Of a stretch of DNA of 62,000 nucleotides, positions 33,495 through 46,400 are shown piece by piece (the first letter of the stretch is position 1; every line of letters starts with the position of its first letter). A program made the translations under genes and the position numbers. Under the pieces are notes generated by a model. That model searched no databases, was not told where the DNA came from, and was given only the letters and a program-made list of their open reading frames with translations. The DNA is from Chrysomallon squamiferum (lineage: Eukaryota > Mollusca > Gastropoda > Neomphalida > Peltospiridae): positions 25,240,930 through 25,302,929 of the forward strand of contig CM022672.1 of the NCBI GenBank assembly GCA_012295275.1, written 5' to 3'.

Positions 33495-34393
33495 TAATGG
33501 TTGTAGTAGTAATAATAATAATTCTAAATTTCTTTATGAACATGAAGAATAACAATTACACTAAGTATCTAATACTTTCAAAATTAAAACTCCAATCTAT
33601 ATTTATAGTTTTAGATCCACATTAGTATTTTTTCATATATATCTTTTATTTATTTTTTTTAACATCATTTTAAAATTATGCATTTTTGAATATAAGCAAG
33701 CAGGAAAAAACATCAAAAAACAAAAACACCAAACACAAAAAACAAAGCAACATATTAAACAGTGCTAAACTGCTAAACTACAAAAATTCAACACTTCTTG
33801 AAGCCTCATTGTTAAATGAAAATACTATATTTACTTGAATTTCTAAATTATTTAATATTGATTAATATATTAATTTATGAAACAAGAAACACACCAAAGT
33901 GACTAATTTAAAATGATGAAATATTTAATTGTTGTAATTTCAAAAAAAGGAAAATGTATAAATAAATAAAAAAATAAATAGTATCAATAAATGTTCCATA
34001 AATCAAATTAATATACAAATAAATTAAAATTAACATTATAAAATATAAACATGAAAAAGTGAAATAAATATACTAATATGAAAAAACCCCAACTAAAATA
34101 ATTAAAATGAAATAAACAAAATAAAATAAAATTAAAACTAAAACAAACAAAAAATAAAATAAAATAAATAAAACAAAACAAAATAAAGACAAAAAATAAA
34201 ATAAAATAAAATGAAAACAAAAAGAAAGTGCACTGAAAATGAGAAATTAAAGAAAACCCTTAATAAATCCCTTCGAAATGAGCATGAACCAATTACAAAA
34301 AGGATTCAAGAAGTGAGAGTTAAAATAAAACAAATGAAACCAAGGCCACTCACATTAAGAAACAAAAAGGTCACGACACATAAGCCACAGTGA
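32187..34393 (-). other. Between the INPP5A stop and the ETSV exon
   Basis: AT-rich. It holds the AAT array at 33432-33490 and an A-rich AAAAT/AAAAC stretch at about 33950-34215. No other exon seen. This would be 3' UTR of the CAAX form and intron of the ETSV form. Confidence 0.5.
33432..33490. repeat. (AAT)n microsatellite
   Basis: About 19 AAT units between the two candidate INPP5A 3' ends. Confidence 0.95.
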
Positions 34394-35131
34394 TCATAAT
34401 AAAGTGCAAGGGCAAGGACACTTGGAGGTCGTGATACTGCCGGATCTGGACGTCGCCAGCTGCTTTTTCATCTTTGTCTTACTCCTCCGACCAGACTCAG
34501 AAATGGGAGCATGCTCAGATACATCAATCTTTTTGCCATCATGCAACACATCATTATTATTAGCAGTACTATTTACAGCCGTGCACACACCAACACTATT
34601 TTTGTCAACCATTAAAGATTTGCATTCTCTACAGTCTTTTCTAACTACTACTGCATCGTCATCATCATCATTAACATCGTTTTTCAAGTCATCAGAGACA
34701 TGAGAAACAGTAGTAGTCACAGAAGCAGTATCAGGTTCCCGATCTTTGCTAACGATATTAAAATCTGTTATCTGCTCTATTTCATCAAAATCTTCTGATG
34801 AAGAACTGTGGTGTCTTGTTCGTGGCCGCCTTGGCCACGCCTTAAGAACCCTACCAACAGTCATGATCTGAAAAGCAACATCCTGCAGGGACAGGCGACT
34901 GCTACTCTCAGGAATTGTTGTTTTTGTTTTGATACTGCTTCTGAACTCGGGAAGCAAGTCATTTTCTTTCTCGAAGGTTGCAAAGTCATGAATGTTGACA
35001 ACCTCCAAGTCTGCATTATCAATGTCTTCCCCATTAATTGAGAGTGTGTTTTTTCGGTTTAATATCAAATGGGCAGATGAGTTGTTAAAATTACCTTTGC
35101 CTGGTTTAAAGTGAATACAAAGATAGACTGG
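34394..35131 (-). CDS. INPP5A last exon with long tail and CAAX box
   Basis: Opens with PVYLCIHFKPGK, completing the GDHKPV motif. About 230 residues follow that are absent from the human enzyme: LSLQDVAFQIMTVGRVLKAW, SSSSEDFDEIEQITDF, an acidic NDDDDD run, then basic GRRSKTKMKKQ and the end CPCPCTLL with TGA. The terminal Cys-Thr-Leu-Leu fits a CAAX box with Leu at the last position (geranylgeranyl type by known enzyme preference). The two preceding Cys could be acylated. An internal donor at 35095 offers an alternative end. Confidence 0.93.
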   Translation of the reverse strand, partial: PVYLCIHFKPGKGNFNNSSAHLILNRKNTLSINGEDIDNADLEVVNIHDFATFEKENDLLPEFRSSIKTKTTIPESSSRLSLQDVAFQIMTVGRVLKAWPRRPRTRHHSSSSEDFDEIEQITDFNIVSKDREPDTASVTTTVSHVSDDLKNDVNDDDDDAVVVRKDCRECKSLMVDKNSVGVCTAVNSTANNNDVLHDGKKIDVSEHAPISESGRRSKTKMKKQLATSRSGSITTSKCPCPCTLL

Positions 35132-37462
35132 CTGCAGATTGGAAAGAAAGGAAAGGAAAAAAAAAAAAAGAAAACATTTTAACTGTAATTCAATAAATAG
35201 TAATAGAAAATACATAATTTTATTAACAGGTAAATGGATTTTTAAAAACACAAAAAGTTGACCAAAAAACATATTAAAAAAAAAAATTTAATCTTTTAAT
35301 TACTGTATTTTAAAACAAGATATGAAAAGGTAAATAATAAAATTACATTTAAACTAAAAATATTTGTTGAGATTCATTTTCATATATTGTAAATTAAACA
35401 ACAAAGCTGCTATTATTATTAAAAATCATAATAAAATAAAAAATAATGAAGAAAATAGTACCTTCCATGTCAAGCAGATACAACTGTATTAGTATCATTC
35501 TTGAAGATACATAAAATATATGAAGTATTTACTTACCTTGTGGTCCCCCATACATACTTCCTTTCCAATAATGTCATACTGGACTAGGTGACTGTCATCC
35601 TGAAACATAAATAAACCATCTGTTTGTAATTAAAAACTTAATACTATTTAGCTAAAAAATGATTCTGTTAGTTGATATTAAAAAAAATTAACAGTTTTAA
35701 AATTTATGTCTGCAATAAAATGATTTAGATTTCTTCAATTTAAATAATAAAAAAAAAAATTAAAACATTATACTATGTGTAACTAAATTCTTTTCATAAA
35801 TTAGACTTTATAAAAGTAACGTCTGACTAACATTTGGCTTATAAGACTAATCAAATGCATAAAACACATGTCGTTTAATATACTTCAGGATATTAAAATC
35901 ACCAATATAACATGTACACTTGAATAAAATCTATCCATTGACAATATTGAAACTTCATATAAATCCAGAAAATACATTATTTCTTTGGTTAGAAGAACAC
36001 TTATTTATCACTGTTGTTCAAGAAAACAAATAAAATATGTTTTGAAAAATCTTTTAACTAGAATTACAGTGTAACTGATTTTTGTCCTGAACTACTAGAT
36101 AATCACATATTGACATATCTAGTTATGCAAGACCAAGAAGATAATGATAAATGAACAAACAATTGGAAAGTCAAATACGAATACATCACATAACAGAAAG
36201 TTATGTAATAAATTTTAATACATCCCCTTATGAAATGTCAGATTATATATTAATTAATAAATCCCCATATTGATGATTAGGCTGTTAAATATTTAAGTAC
36301 AGTGCTACAGTTCATTAAATAAAATATAGTTTTCTATTAGCAAATATAACAAATTTATCTCATGATATTAATATATCTGCTTGTAGACAATCACATAGGA
36401 ATTAATGTATCTTGTTTTAAAAAATCTGTCTGATATTAGTATCTCTTTGATATTAATTATCAGTGGGTATAATATTAATATATTCTCTTACAAACCATCA
36501 AAGTATCTCTTTGTTATTAATAGGTCTACTTATTGACCATCAATTTATCTGTAAACCATCACTATATCTCCTTGATACCACTGTGTCTTTTTATTATTAT
36601 TATATCTCCTTATAGACCACCGGTATTCTTCTTTGATATTAATGTATCTCTTAGACATTAACATATCTCTCTGATATTAATGTATCTCCTTAAAGATACC
36701 GTATACCTCTTGGATGTCAGTATGTCTCTTTGACATTACTATATCTCTTTGATATTAATATATCTGCCTACAGACTATCAGTATTCTTTTTTGATGTCAA
36801 AACAACTTTTGGATACTGTTATAATGTCCTTATAGATACCATCAGTATATATCTTTTTATATTACTACATCTGCCTACAGACCATCAGAGCATCTTTGAG
36901 ACTGTTTACCTCGAGAATAATGTCTTTGGCACTGTGGCTAAGTAGAATCCGGTCACACCAAGATGGACATCTTGTCTTCATGTATGACTGGCCATCGTTG
37001 ATGTCTTCACTGAATGGGTAACTCGGAGGGAAGTTGATAGCGTATTCAAACAACCTGTCAGAAAATGACTGAAATTCTGTGTCGTACTGATGAAGCTGAA
37101 AAAATAATTTAAAAATTAATAAAAAACGACAATATTTAATGAAACGGGAAACAAATTTAAAAGATATCTATACTTTAAATGCTTGCTTATATGCTGGGTT
37201 TATATTAATGAAAAAAGAGAAAAGAATTATAATAAAATAAAATAAATACATAAAATAAATTTAAAAAAAGAAGAAAAAAGAATAACAAAAAGATATCTCT
37301 GTTTCTCTCTCTCTCTGTATGTTTCCGCCTCTCTTTCTCTTGATGTGTGTGCATGTGTGTGCACAGAAACACATATATACCTACACAATCATACATATTC
37401 ACAGGATCTGGTACAGAATAATTATATTGTTGAAAATTCAAAAACTACATTTCTTAACTCTA

Positions 37463-37517
<55 letters not shown>

Positions 37518-40500
37518 AATAAATATAAAAATAAAGCATAAAATGTAATAAAAAAAATATATAAAAAAATGTTTCTTTATCAAGAACATATTCCACTGAG
37601 GACCAATAAAATATAATAATTTATTAATACCTACAAAAAATTGTCAAAATGTAAAAAATGCCAAAATTTGTAATTTTAATGATCACATTTTAAAGTCCAG
37701 GAAAAAAAAAAAAAATCAATTCATTAAGGCAAATAGGTTTTTTAATGGTGAAAAGATCTAAAACATTAAATGTTGCAGTTATAAATTCTGAATCAGTAAT
37801 ATTTTTCTTTTTCCTTAGTATATTGTTAGTTTCTGGTTCTCAAATATTCATAAGTAAGAAAAATCAAGTACAAGAAGCTGAATTTAAAATGAAGGCACAT
37901 CAATATTTTACCCATTTTGCTGAATTGAAAAACAGATCAGAATGCTTATCATGGTAGTCAAAGCCTTTGGTTTCCACGGTCAATATGGCCTAAAAATAAA
38001 AAATAACATTATTAATATCTAAATGTAGTAATATTTCAAACAGATTTAAAAAAAAACAAAAAAACATCAACAACATTATCACCATATAAATACTGTACAA
38101 AACAAATAATGGTAATTTAAATGGATTTTTTATATATTTTTTAGTAGTCAATAATAATAATAATAATAATAACAATAATAATAATGTAAAAACAAAAGCA
38201 ATGATGAATATCATCATGGTAATAATGAAAACATAAAAATGATGATGATGATAATGTAAAAACAAAAGTGATGATGATTATAATGATAATTCTCACAACA
38301 ATTTTATTTTCATACTTTATTATTAGTCAATATTTTTTTTCTCATGGAAAACATCTTGGAAATACACAAAACATATTTATTATTATTTTTAAAAGAAAAA
38401 ATGTCAAATTGACCTTTCCATTAACCTCCTCTGTGTAGACAATCTTATTGACCTGATCCTTTTTCCCTTTGGTCATCTCCAACTGGGCTTTTGCTGTAAG
38501 TTCCTGCAGAAAACAACAAATATTTATCTTTCATCATAACTGGAATGTTTTTTATTTCTGACTTTCTCAAAAATAACTGTCAAACTTTCAACATCTGACT
38601 TTGATGGCCATGAACATCATTTATCTTTTATTATAACATAATCAACAAATTCAAATCTTGAAGATTTTTCATGGCCAAGGAAAATATTTCTTCTTAATAT
38701 CACTATTAATGTGAAACTATTTGGTTTATCAAAACATCTGAATCGACTGTGTGTATTTATAGTTGGCTGCCATGGTGTTTAATCTTGTGTGTGTTGTTGT
38801 GGAAGAAACTGCTACAGGATCAGTTACAGTATACAAAGATTTCTATTCATTAATTTACTCCCCACCTGATATAGTGAATAAACCAACAACAAACTGAATT
38901 TTCTCTTTACATTACAGAACATACCCTATTGTTATACAAATTATTTAATTCAATCACAGCAAGACCAACATAATTGAAATCTATCTTTGGTTTGTATGTA
39001 GAATTAGCTAAAACCATATTAAAAATTTACCAGTTTTTGTTTCTGGTAAACCAATCTTTGTTAATAATGAAGTACATCACTAAAATAGTAATATGCAATG
39101 TATGTTATGTATATGACAATAATTCATTAATTTAGTTACTGAAAACTAGGATATGTATTGTTAGTTTTATTTAAAGAATCCTATGAATGTGTAATTAAAT
39201 GAAAATTGAAATCAACAAGTATGTGTTTCTCACCTTTATTAACAAATGTGTGTCCAGACGAAAATTGAAATCACCAAATATGATCAGAGGCACTTTATCA
39301 TATTTGTCTGTTTCAAACCTGTTTAAATTTAAAAAGAATAAAGATAAAAAAATAAAAAATAAAAATAAAGAAAGGAAAAAGGAAAAAAAGAAAGAAAAAG
39401 AAAAAGAAATGACAAGACAAAAGCAAATTCTGCTGTAATTAATAATTTCCCTTATTTAATGAATTATCCAAGGTCTTTATTGTTAAGACAATTAATGTGA
39501 ATTTCTTGTCTTCTGTGTATTCATTTTTTTATTATAATATTTTTAAACATATTCTGAGAATTAACATCTATTCATGGCTGGCCTATATTTTTCTAACACA
39601 TTTTGAAAAGAATAAATGTAATTGTGTATGTAAAAAAAAAAATGTAATTGTTAAAAAAAGAAAAAAGAATATTAAAGATTACATGGTACTGAAGAACAAA
39701 ATTTTTAATCATCAAATTAATATGAACTATTTCTTACTAAACAAACTTAAAAGAAAAGCCATTCATATGATAAACAGTTTGAAATTATCTGAAAAGTAAC
39801 ATTTCCAAAATTACTATGATTTTAATTTTTTTTATAAAGACCATCACACATTCTAGCACATCTAAGGAAAGAGGAAAAAAGAAACAGAAAGATTCACTGA
39901 CAGGCAAAGTCACTAATAAAAAAACAACCCCAAAAACAAAGAAGAATAACCCACATAATATTATAATCAGTAGTTTTGAACACCTGCCCATCTGATTCCC
40001 CTTGAGTGTTTTATGACTGGTTAAAGTCATTGAATCTGACACACTATAGATTTTTAAAAATTTCTGATACTGTATGTTACATGAATTAATCACGAACGAT
40101 AATGTGGCCTTTCACCTACCTCTGCAGTGTATGTAACAAAGCTTGCTGTCTACTGCCACTGTATATGGAAGGACTCTGAAATTTTAAATTGAAACAATAC
40201 TTACTGGCATATTAAACAGATTTGTATTCAGTTTTATTTAACAATACAGTGTAACTTGATTGTTGATGACCTTTTGATATCAAATACGGAAGATCTCTGA
40301 AATTTTAAATTGAAATACAATAGTTGGACATGTTCAATTTTATTTAACAATACAGTGTAACTTGATTGTTGATGACCTTTTGATATAAAATACGGAAGAT
40401 CTCTGAAATTTTAAATTGAAATACAATAGTTGGACATGTTCAATTGTATTTGACAATACAGTGTAACTTGATTTCTGATGACCTTTTGATATCAAATATT

Positions 40501-41097
40501 CATGATCATTATAATAGTTACAGTAATAATCATGATGCTGACTGAAATGTTAACACACAAAGTGTAACACACACACACACTTATAACAAACTCAAAAGCT
40601 GCTTAAATAAAACATGACAATAAGATATTTGATCCTTGGATTACCTCTTGTATTTCTTTCTTTGTGTATGACTCGAAGGCACTGTCTTCATTAAGACCAA
40701 TAATAATCTGACACAAAAATAAAACAGTGTCTGAAACAGCCATTTTAATCTGAACAAAAACACTTCAGATATTTTTACCATGGCTTTTTGTTTTATATAT
40801 GATTATTTTTATTTTTATTTTTTTTAGATTTGGGTTATTAATTGTTCAAGATCTGACTTATTTGTACACACCAAGAATCCAAGTATTAAGCAAGAGAACT
40901 GATTCTAACACAAAACTCAATAAAAGCTGTTCAGTGAGGCATTAAATACATCCAGGTAACGAATGCGTAAGAATATTCATCAGAATTAATCAATATTTTA
41001 CACTATTCTTGGAAACAAACTGAAATAAAGTATTTTTTTAAATTTAAAAATACTTGTTATAATTTTTCAAGAATTTTGAAGCATGTTCTTTTACAGA

Positions 41098-41137
<40 letters not shown>

Positions 41138-43439
41138 CTATATCAGTAGATGTTTTTGGAGTATATATATATATATATATTAAATAATTTAAATAAAAAA
41201 TAAAAAATTCAAAGAATATTTATTATTTTATTTTTTGTTCTTGTCAATTTTAAGTTATATTACTCTAGAACATTATTTTCAATGATTTTCTTTCAAATAA
41301 CAGTAGAATTTTGTTTACTTGGTAGATGACAATATGGCTATGTCAATTTGACTGTGTGAATTTGAGTTTTGTCAGCGGTTAGATCTTTTATTTATCTTGC
41401 CATCTTTAGCCAAAAAAAAAAAAAGAAAAAAGAAAAACCAAGGTAATGTAATGCTAAAAAGATAATAAATAAAGAAACAAATAAATACATGAATACAAAA
41501 AAAAATAAAAAAGTAAAAAAATAAATAAATACATAAAATATAATAAACTGATGGCAAAGAAAACAAGAAAAGGTTAAAAGTTATTTATAGACTTTACCAG
41601 AAACTCTGTGTCTCCAGTAAATGACATTTATGCACTCATAGCTATAATCTGCACTTTTCTAAATTTTGTATATACAATGAAAAATCTCTCTCTCTCCCCC
41701 CGTACACACATAAAATCAATGATTCTCTCTCTGATGTGTGTGAACATGCAGATAAAAAAAAAATATATTAATAAAATAAAATTCACTATACACATTAAAA
41801 ACAATACCATCTTACAGACAACAAAATATTACAGAAAATTTTAAAACAAATATTTAAAGTTAAAAATGCATCTTACAAAGAAATAATATATATACATCTT
41901 TAAGAAAAAATAATAAAAATATATATATATATATATATAAAAATAAAATAAACAACAATAATAGTAATCATTGTCATCATCATCATTATCATCATCATAA
42001 ATAAATAAATAAATAAAACATCTGAAAATTTTAAATTAAATGTACCAGAATTCTTAAAAAGATTTTTGAAACTCAGGAACATGTGTCCTAACATACAGTT
42101 ATATTTAATTAGTGATGTTTGTGTGCCTTCTAAACTCTAATATATTTATAGAAATAATAAGGACATACACACCAAAACATAACATCCTTTGTTATTTTTA
42201 CATGTTAATAATCTTACTTTTTTAATTAATATATATATGGCTGTCACAGATAAGCTATGTTCTATTTTTCCAGAACAGAACAGTATTTGTTTGAGTTCTC
42301 TTTAAAGATGCTTTCAGACAAACACGTTTGTTGTGAATGCAACAAATAATTTCAAATGAATATGTCACTAATGTATGCAAACAAAAATGATAATAATAAT
42401 ATGATGAAGATAAAATTGATGTTGTTATAATTATAATGATGATTTTGGTTTTGTTGATTATTATAATGATGGTGGTGATTATAATCATGATAAAAGGTTT
42501 ACAATTATTACAGTGTTGAATACAAAATGCTAATGATGATAATAATATGATGATAATAATATTAATAAACCAACAACAAAGATATAAGGTTGCCATGTTG
42601 CAACATAAAATTCTTTCATGGATTAAACATGAAAAGGAAACATAGTGTAATACACTATGATATATACTCACGGATTGCATTGCAAGGATGTTTGAAGCAT
42701 CATGGAAAAGGTGAATATTAACAAGATCAAAGATACTGAAATAAAAGAATTAAAAAAAAATATTCATTAAAAATTAAAAATGAGTAATTAAGGCTTCTTA
42801 TTCCAAGAATTGGTTTTTGAAAAAGATATTTTTTAATTTCAATCACAACTGGTCCTAATCTAAATGATGCTTGAGATATTGCAATGATGCATTCATTTGT
42901 CGAAAAAAAAAAAAAATAATAATAATAATAAATAAAAAACATGTGATGGGTATTAAACAAACTGTTCTAAAAAGAAAATTAATTTTTTGTTATTAATATT
43001 TAAAAATGCTTATTATTTTAAAAATAGGCACTTTATAGCAACATAGAAAAGAAGAGGAAAGTAAAAAATAATAATAAAAAAAATAAAATAAAAAATAAAA
43101 TATTGTAGTTTCTGTTTTAGAACTGTGTTCTAATAAATACAATAAATAACAACAGCAAACACTAGATATCTAATCTATATCAGATCTGCATCATTTGCCC
43201 ACCCCCTTGCATTTGGTAATTAAATAACAGGAATAAATAAATAAATATTTGTCATATCTATCTCAGATATATTTAATAACATTTAACAATAAAAATAAAC
43301 TGATGTCTATTTCAGATATGTATAATAAGAAACAAAATAGTTAATAACTGAAAAAAATAAATAGATTTCCTTTCCAGTACATCTAATAATAAACAAATTA
43401 AATAATAACAGCAACAAATAAATAGATGTTATGTTCAGA

Positions 43440-43477
<38 letters not shown>

Positions 43478-46400
43478 TTTAAACAAACTTCTTTTGTTTT
43501 TGGTAGTAAATAACAGAGATGAATAGATGTTATATTGTTTCAGATATTTCTAGTACAAGAGATGTAGCAGTAAAATTGTTCAGAAGGCTTATTATCAAAT
43601 TCAGACAATTCTTCCTGCCACTGTTTTATGAAAAATTTGAAATTAATAGCAATTCACGGACAACAAAATAAATATCATGAAACCTCATTTTGGTAATTGT
43701 GTAGCAGTGTGGATTAATTTTGTCAAAGAAAGGAGAGGGAAGAAGAAGAAAAGGAGAAAGTTTGTTTATATTTACTGCAAAAACTGCATTATATAAATTA
43801 TCAAGATGACTATTGTTTGAGATGTGTATATTAGATAATAAGTATTTTCAAACAATAATAACAGTGACACAACAACATGAAACATACTAAGAGTATTATA
43901 TTTTTTTTAAAGTTGTGTATTGTTTTATAAACTTCATTTCATCAGTGATATATCTGTGTGCGTAAATAAATCAAACAATTAAAAATCAAAATATTTCTTC
44001 AACGTAACATTAATTTAAAAATCACTTTTTTTCTTGTAATACACAAACATTTTTAAAGTCAGAAATAAATTCACTGTTGCAACTGTTGGGTTTTTGAAGA
44101 TTTTATTTTTTATTTATTTTTATTTATTTTCAGTTTGAGGTTTTCTTTCCTAACAGTTATTTATATTATAGACAGCAATAATACTTCTAAAGTGACAGAA
44201 ATAAAATATCGATTCTTTTATCTGAATCTTTCAAAACCATTATTTTCTGTTCACTCTTAGATTCACTGTTTATTATAAACAAAAATAAAAAATTTAATAT
44301 TGATGTTTAAAAATGAAAAAAGATTTCTGTCACTGAAATATTGATTTAATTTAATTTTTAAACATCAGTTCCCACCCCCCTACTAGTTGCAATCATTTTA
44401 AAACTGGCATCTACAAATCAACATTCTATCAGTGTAATATTGATTCAGTTATTCAAATGTATTTTTACCACTTACTTTTTTTTTTTTTTTTTTTTTTTTT
44501 CCACTATTAATGTGATTGCAGAAAATTTTGAAAGTCATGTCTCAAAATCAAAGATCTTCTATCACCAAAATACTGATTCAGTTATTATCTTAATATAGTA
44601 ATAGTAAAGTTTTTTATCATTAATAATTTAACTTTACCCTCTCTTTTTCCTTACTGTAACCTGTTATAATCATAAATAATAATTTAAAAAAAAAAAGGAT
44701 TTTAATTCTATCTGCATCATAATAATGATTATGTTGTTAAAATTATATTCCCAATTTTGTTTTTTATAATAATCTTAGTTTTTAATATACATATTTTTTT
44801 TTTTTTAGATTACTTGAAAAAATAAGAATAAAAAGTAGAGAAAATTGAAAACTGAATCTGATTTCTTTTTAAATAATTACATCTGCTTTTAATCAGGCAA
44901 AAATCAGTACAGTGAATTTTTTTTTTTTAATTAAAAAAGAAAAATAAGAATGAAACCTCTATTCTTAAGGAGAAGTCTTATAAGTCATTAATCTATATTT
45001 TAAACACCACATTATTTTATTTAAACCTTAAACTGTTTGTTTCGATAACTGTAATTGATTATTTGCCAGATGTTCCATAACATGGATTTTTTTCCCTTTA
45101 ACACAGAATATATTATATATATGTATATATATGTATGTTTAAACATTCTTTTGCCTTTGAAAATATCCTGCTTAAGAGAGAGAGAGCAAAAAGAGAAAAA
45201 AAGGAAAACCTTCACATAAATAACAACATGCATTAATAATAATATTAAAAAATAATAATAACAATAACATTAATAAAACAATAATAATATAATAACAAAA
45301 ACAATAAATAAATAAATAAAAATTAAAAACAAAAATAATGAATTATAATCATAAAATAAACTACATTTTTGTTATCAGAAGTGTTTAGCTTGAATACAAA
45401 TCAGATCTAATTTGTCATTTCAATTTAATGAAAATATAGAGAAGAGACAACATGTTATGCATATTCACCGACATTAAATACACATTATTGTCCAACACAA
45501 ACAAGAATTTTGATACATCTGATCAGTAAAAAGATAAAAATCTCACAGATTATAATTACTATTATTTTTTTAACATACAGCACACACAGCCACTGATATG
45601 AACAGCAGCTAACTTAGTCTAGTCAGATGGTGCAAAGCATGTCACATTAATAGTAAACACCCACTGGTGAATTTGGCTGTTAATGTATTTTTTATGGCTA
45701 CTAAAACTAATTTAACAAGTAGCATTATTTATGTATGATAATTACAAAGGAGTTGTGACTGAGGTTGTTTCTTTTCTGTTGTTTTTGTTTTCTCAATTAT
45801 CATTTTATTACTTTATTATTATTATTATCATTATTATTGTTATTGTTGTTGTTGTTAATTGATTATTGTTATTATTGTTAATTATTATTGTTGTATTATT
45901 ATTATTATTTTTTATTCATTTAATGTATTTGGTTTATGTATTCTATTAAAATATTTGGCCTGTGTTTATTTTGAATCTTTTGGCTTGAGCATACCTTTAA
46001 AAGTCTTTAGCCAAAACTAATTGTTCTTTTAATATATTAGCTTCAGGTATTATTTTCAAGTATATGACACTAATATCCTTAAAGCACTTAACCTGAATAG
46101 TTCTTTAACAGTATTTGTTGTGACTATTCCTTTAAAATATTTATCTTAACTGTACCTTTAATGTATTGAGTTTAGTGTAACTGAATTAATTTAAAGTATT
46201 TGAAATGAGTAATTCATTTAAAGTATTTGGCTCAAGTATTCCTTTACAATATGTGGTCTGAGTATTCATTATAAGTATATGGTTTTGTTTATTATTTTAA
46301 ATATTTGGTCCAAGTATTTCTTTGAATTATTTGGATCTGAATGTTCCTTTACAGACTTTAGTCCCAAGTATTTCTTTACAGAATTTGGCCTGATTATTCA

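Noticed and set aside
42255-42680. 141-codon open frame on the minus strand
   Set aside because: Ile/Tyr/Phe-rich translation driven by AT-rich repeats in an INPP5A intron, overlapping the edge of a real exon in another frame. No domain visible.
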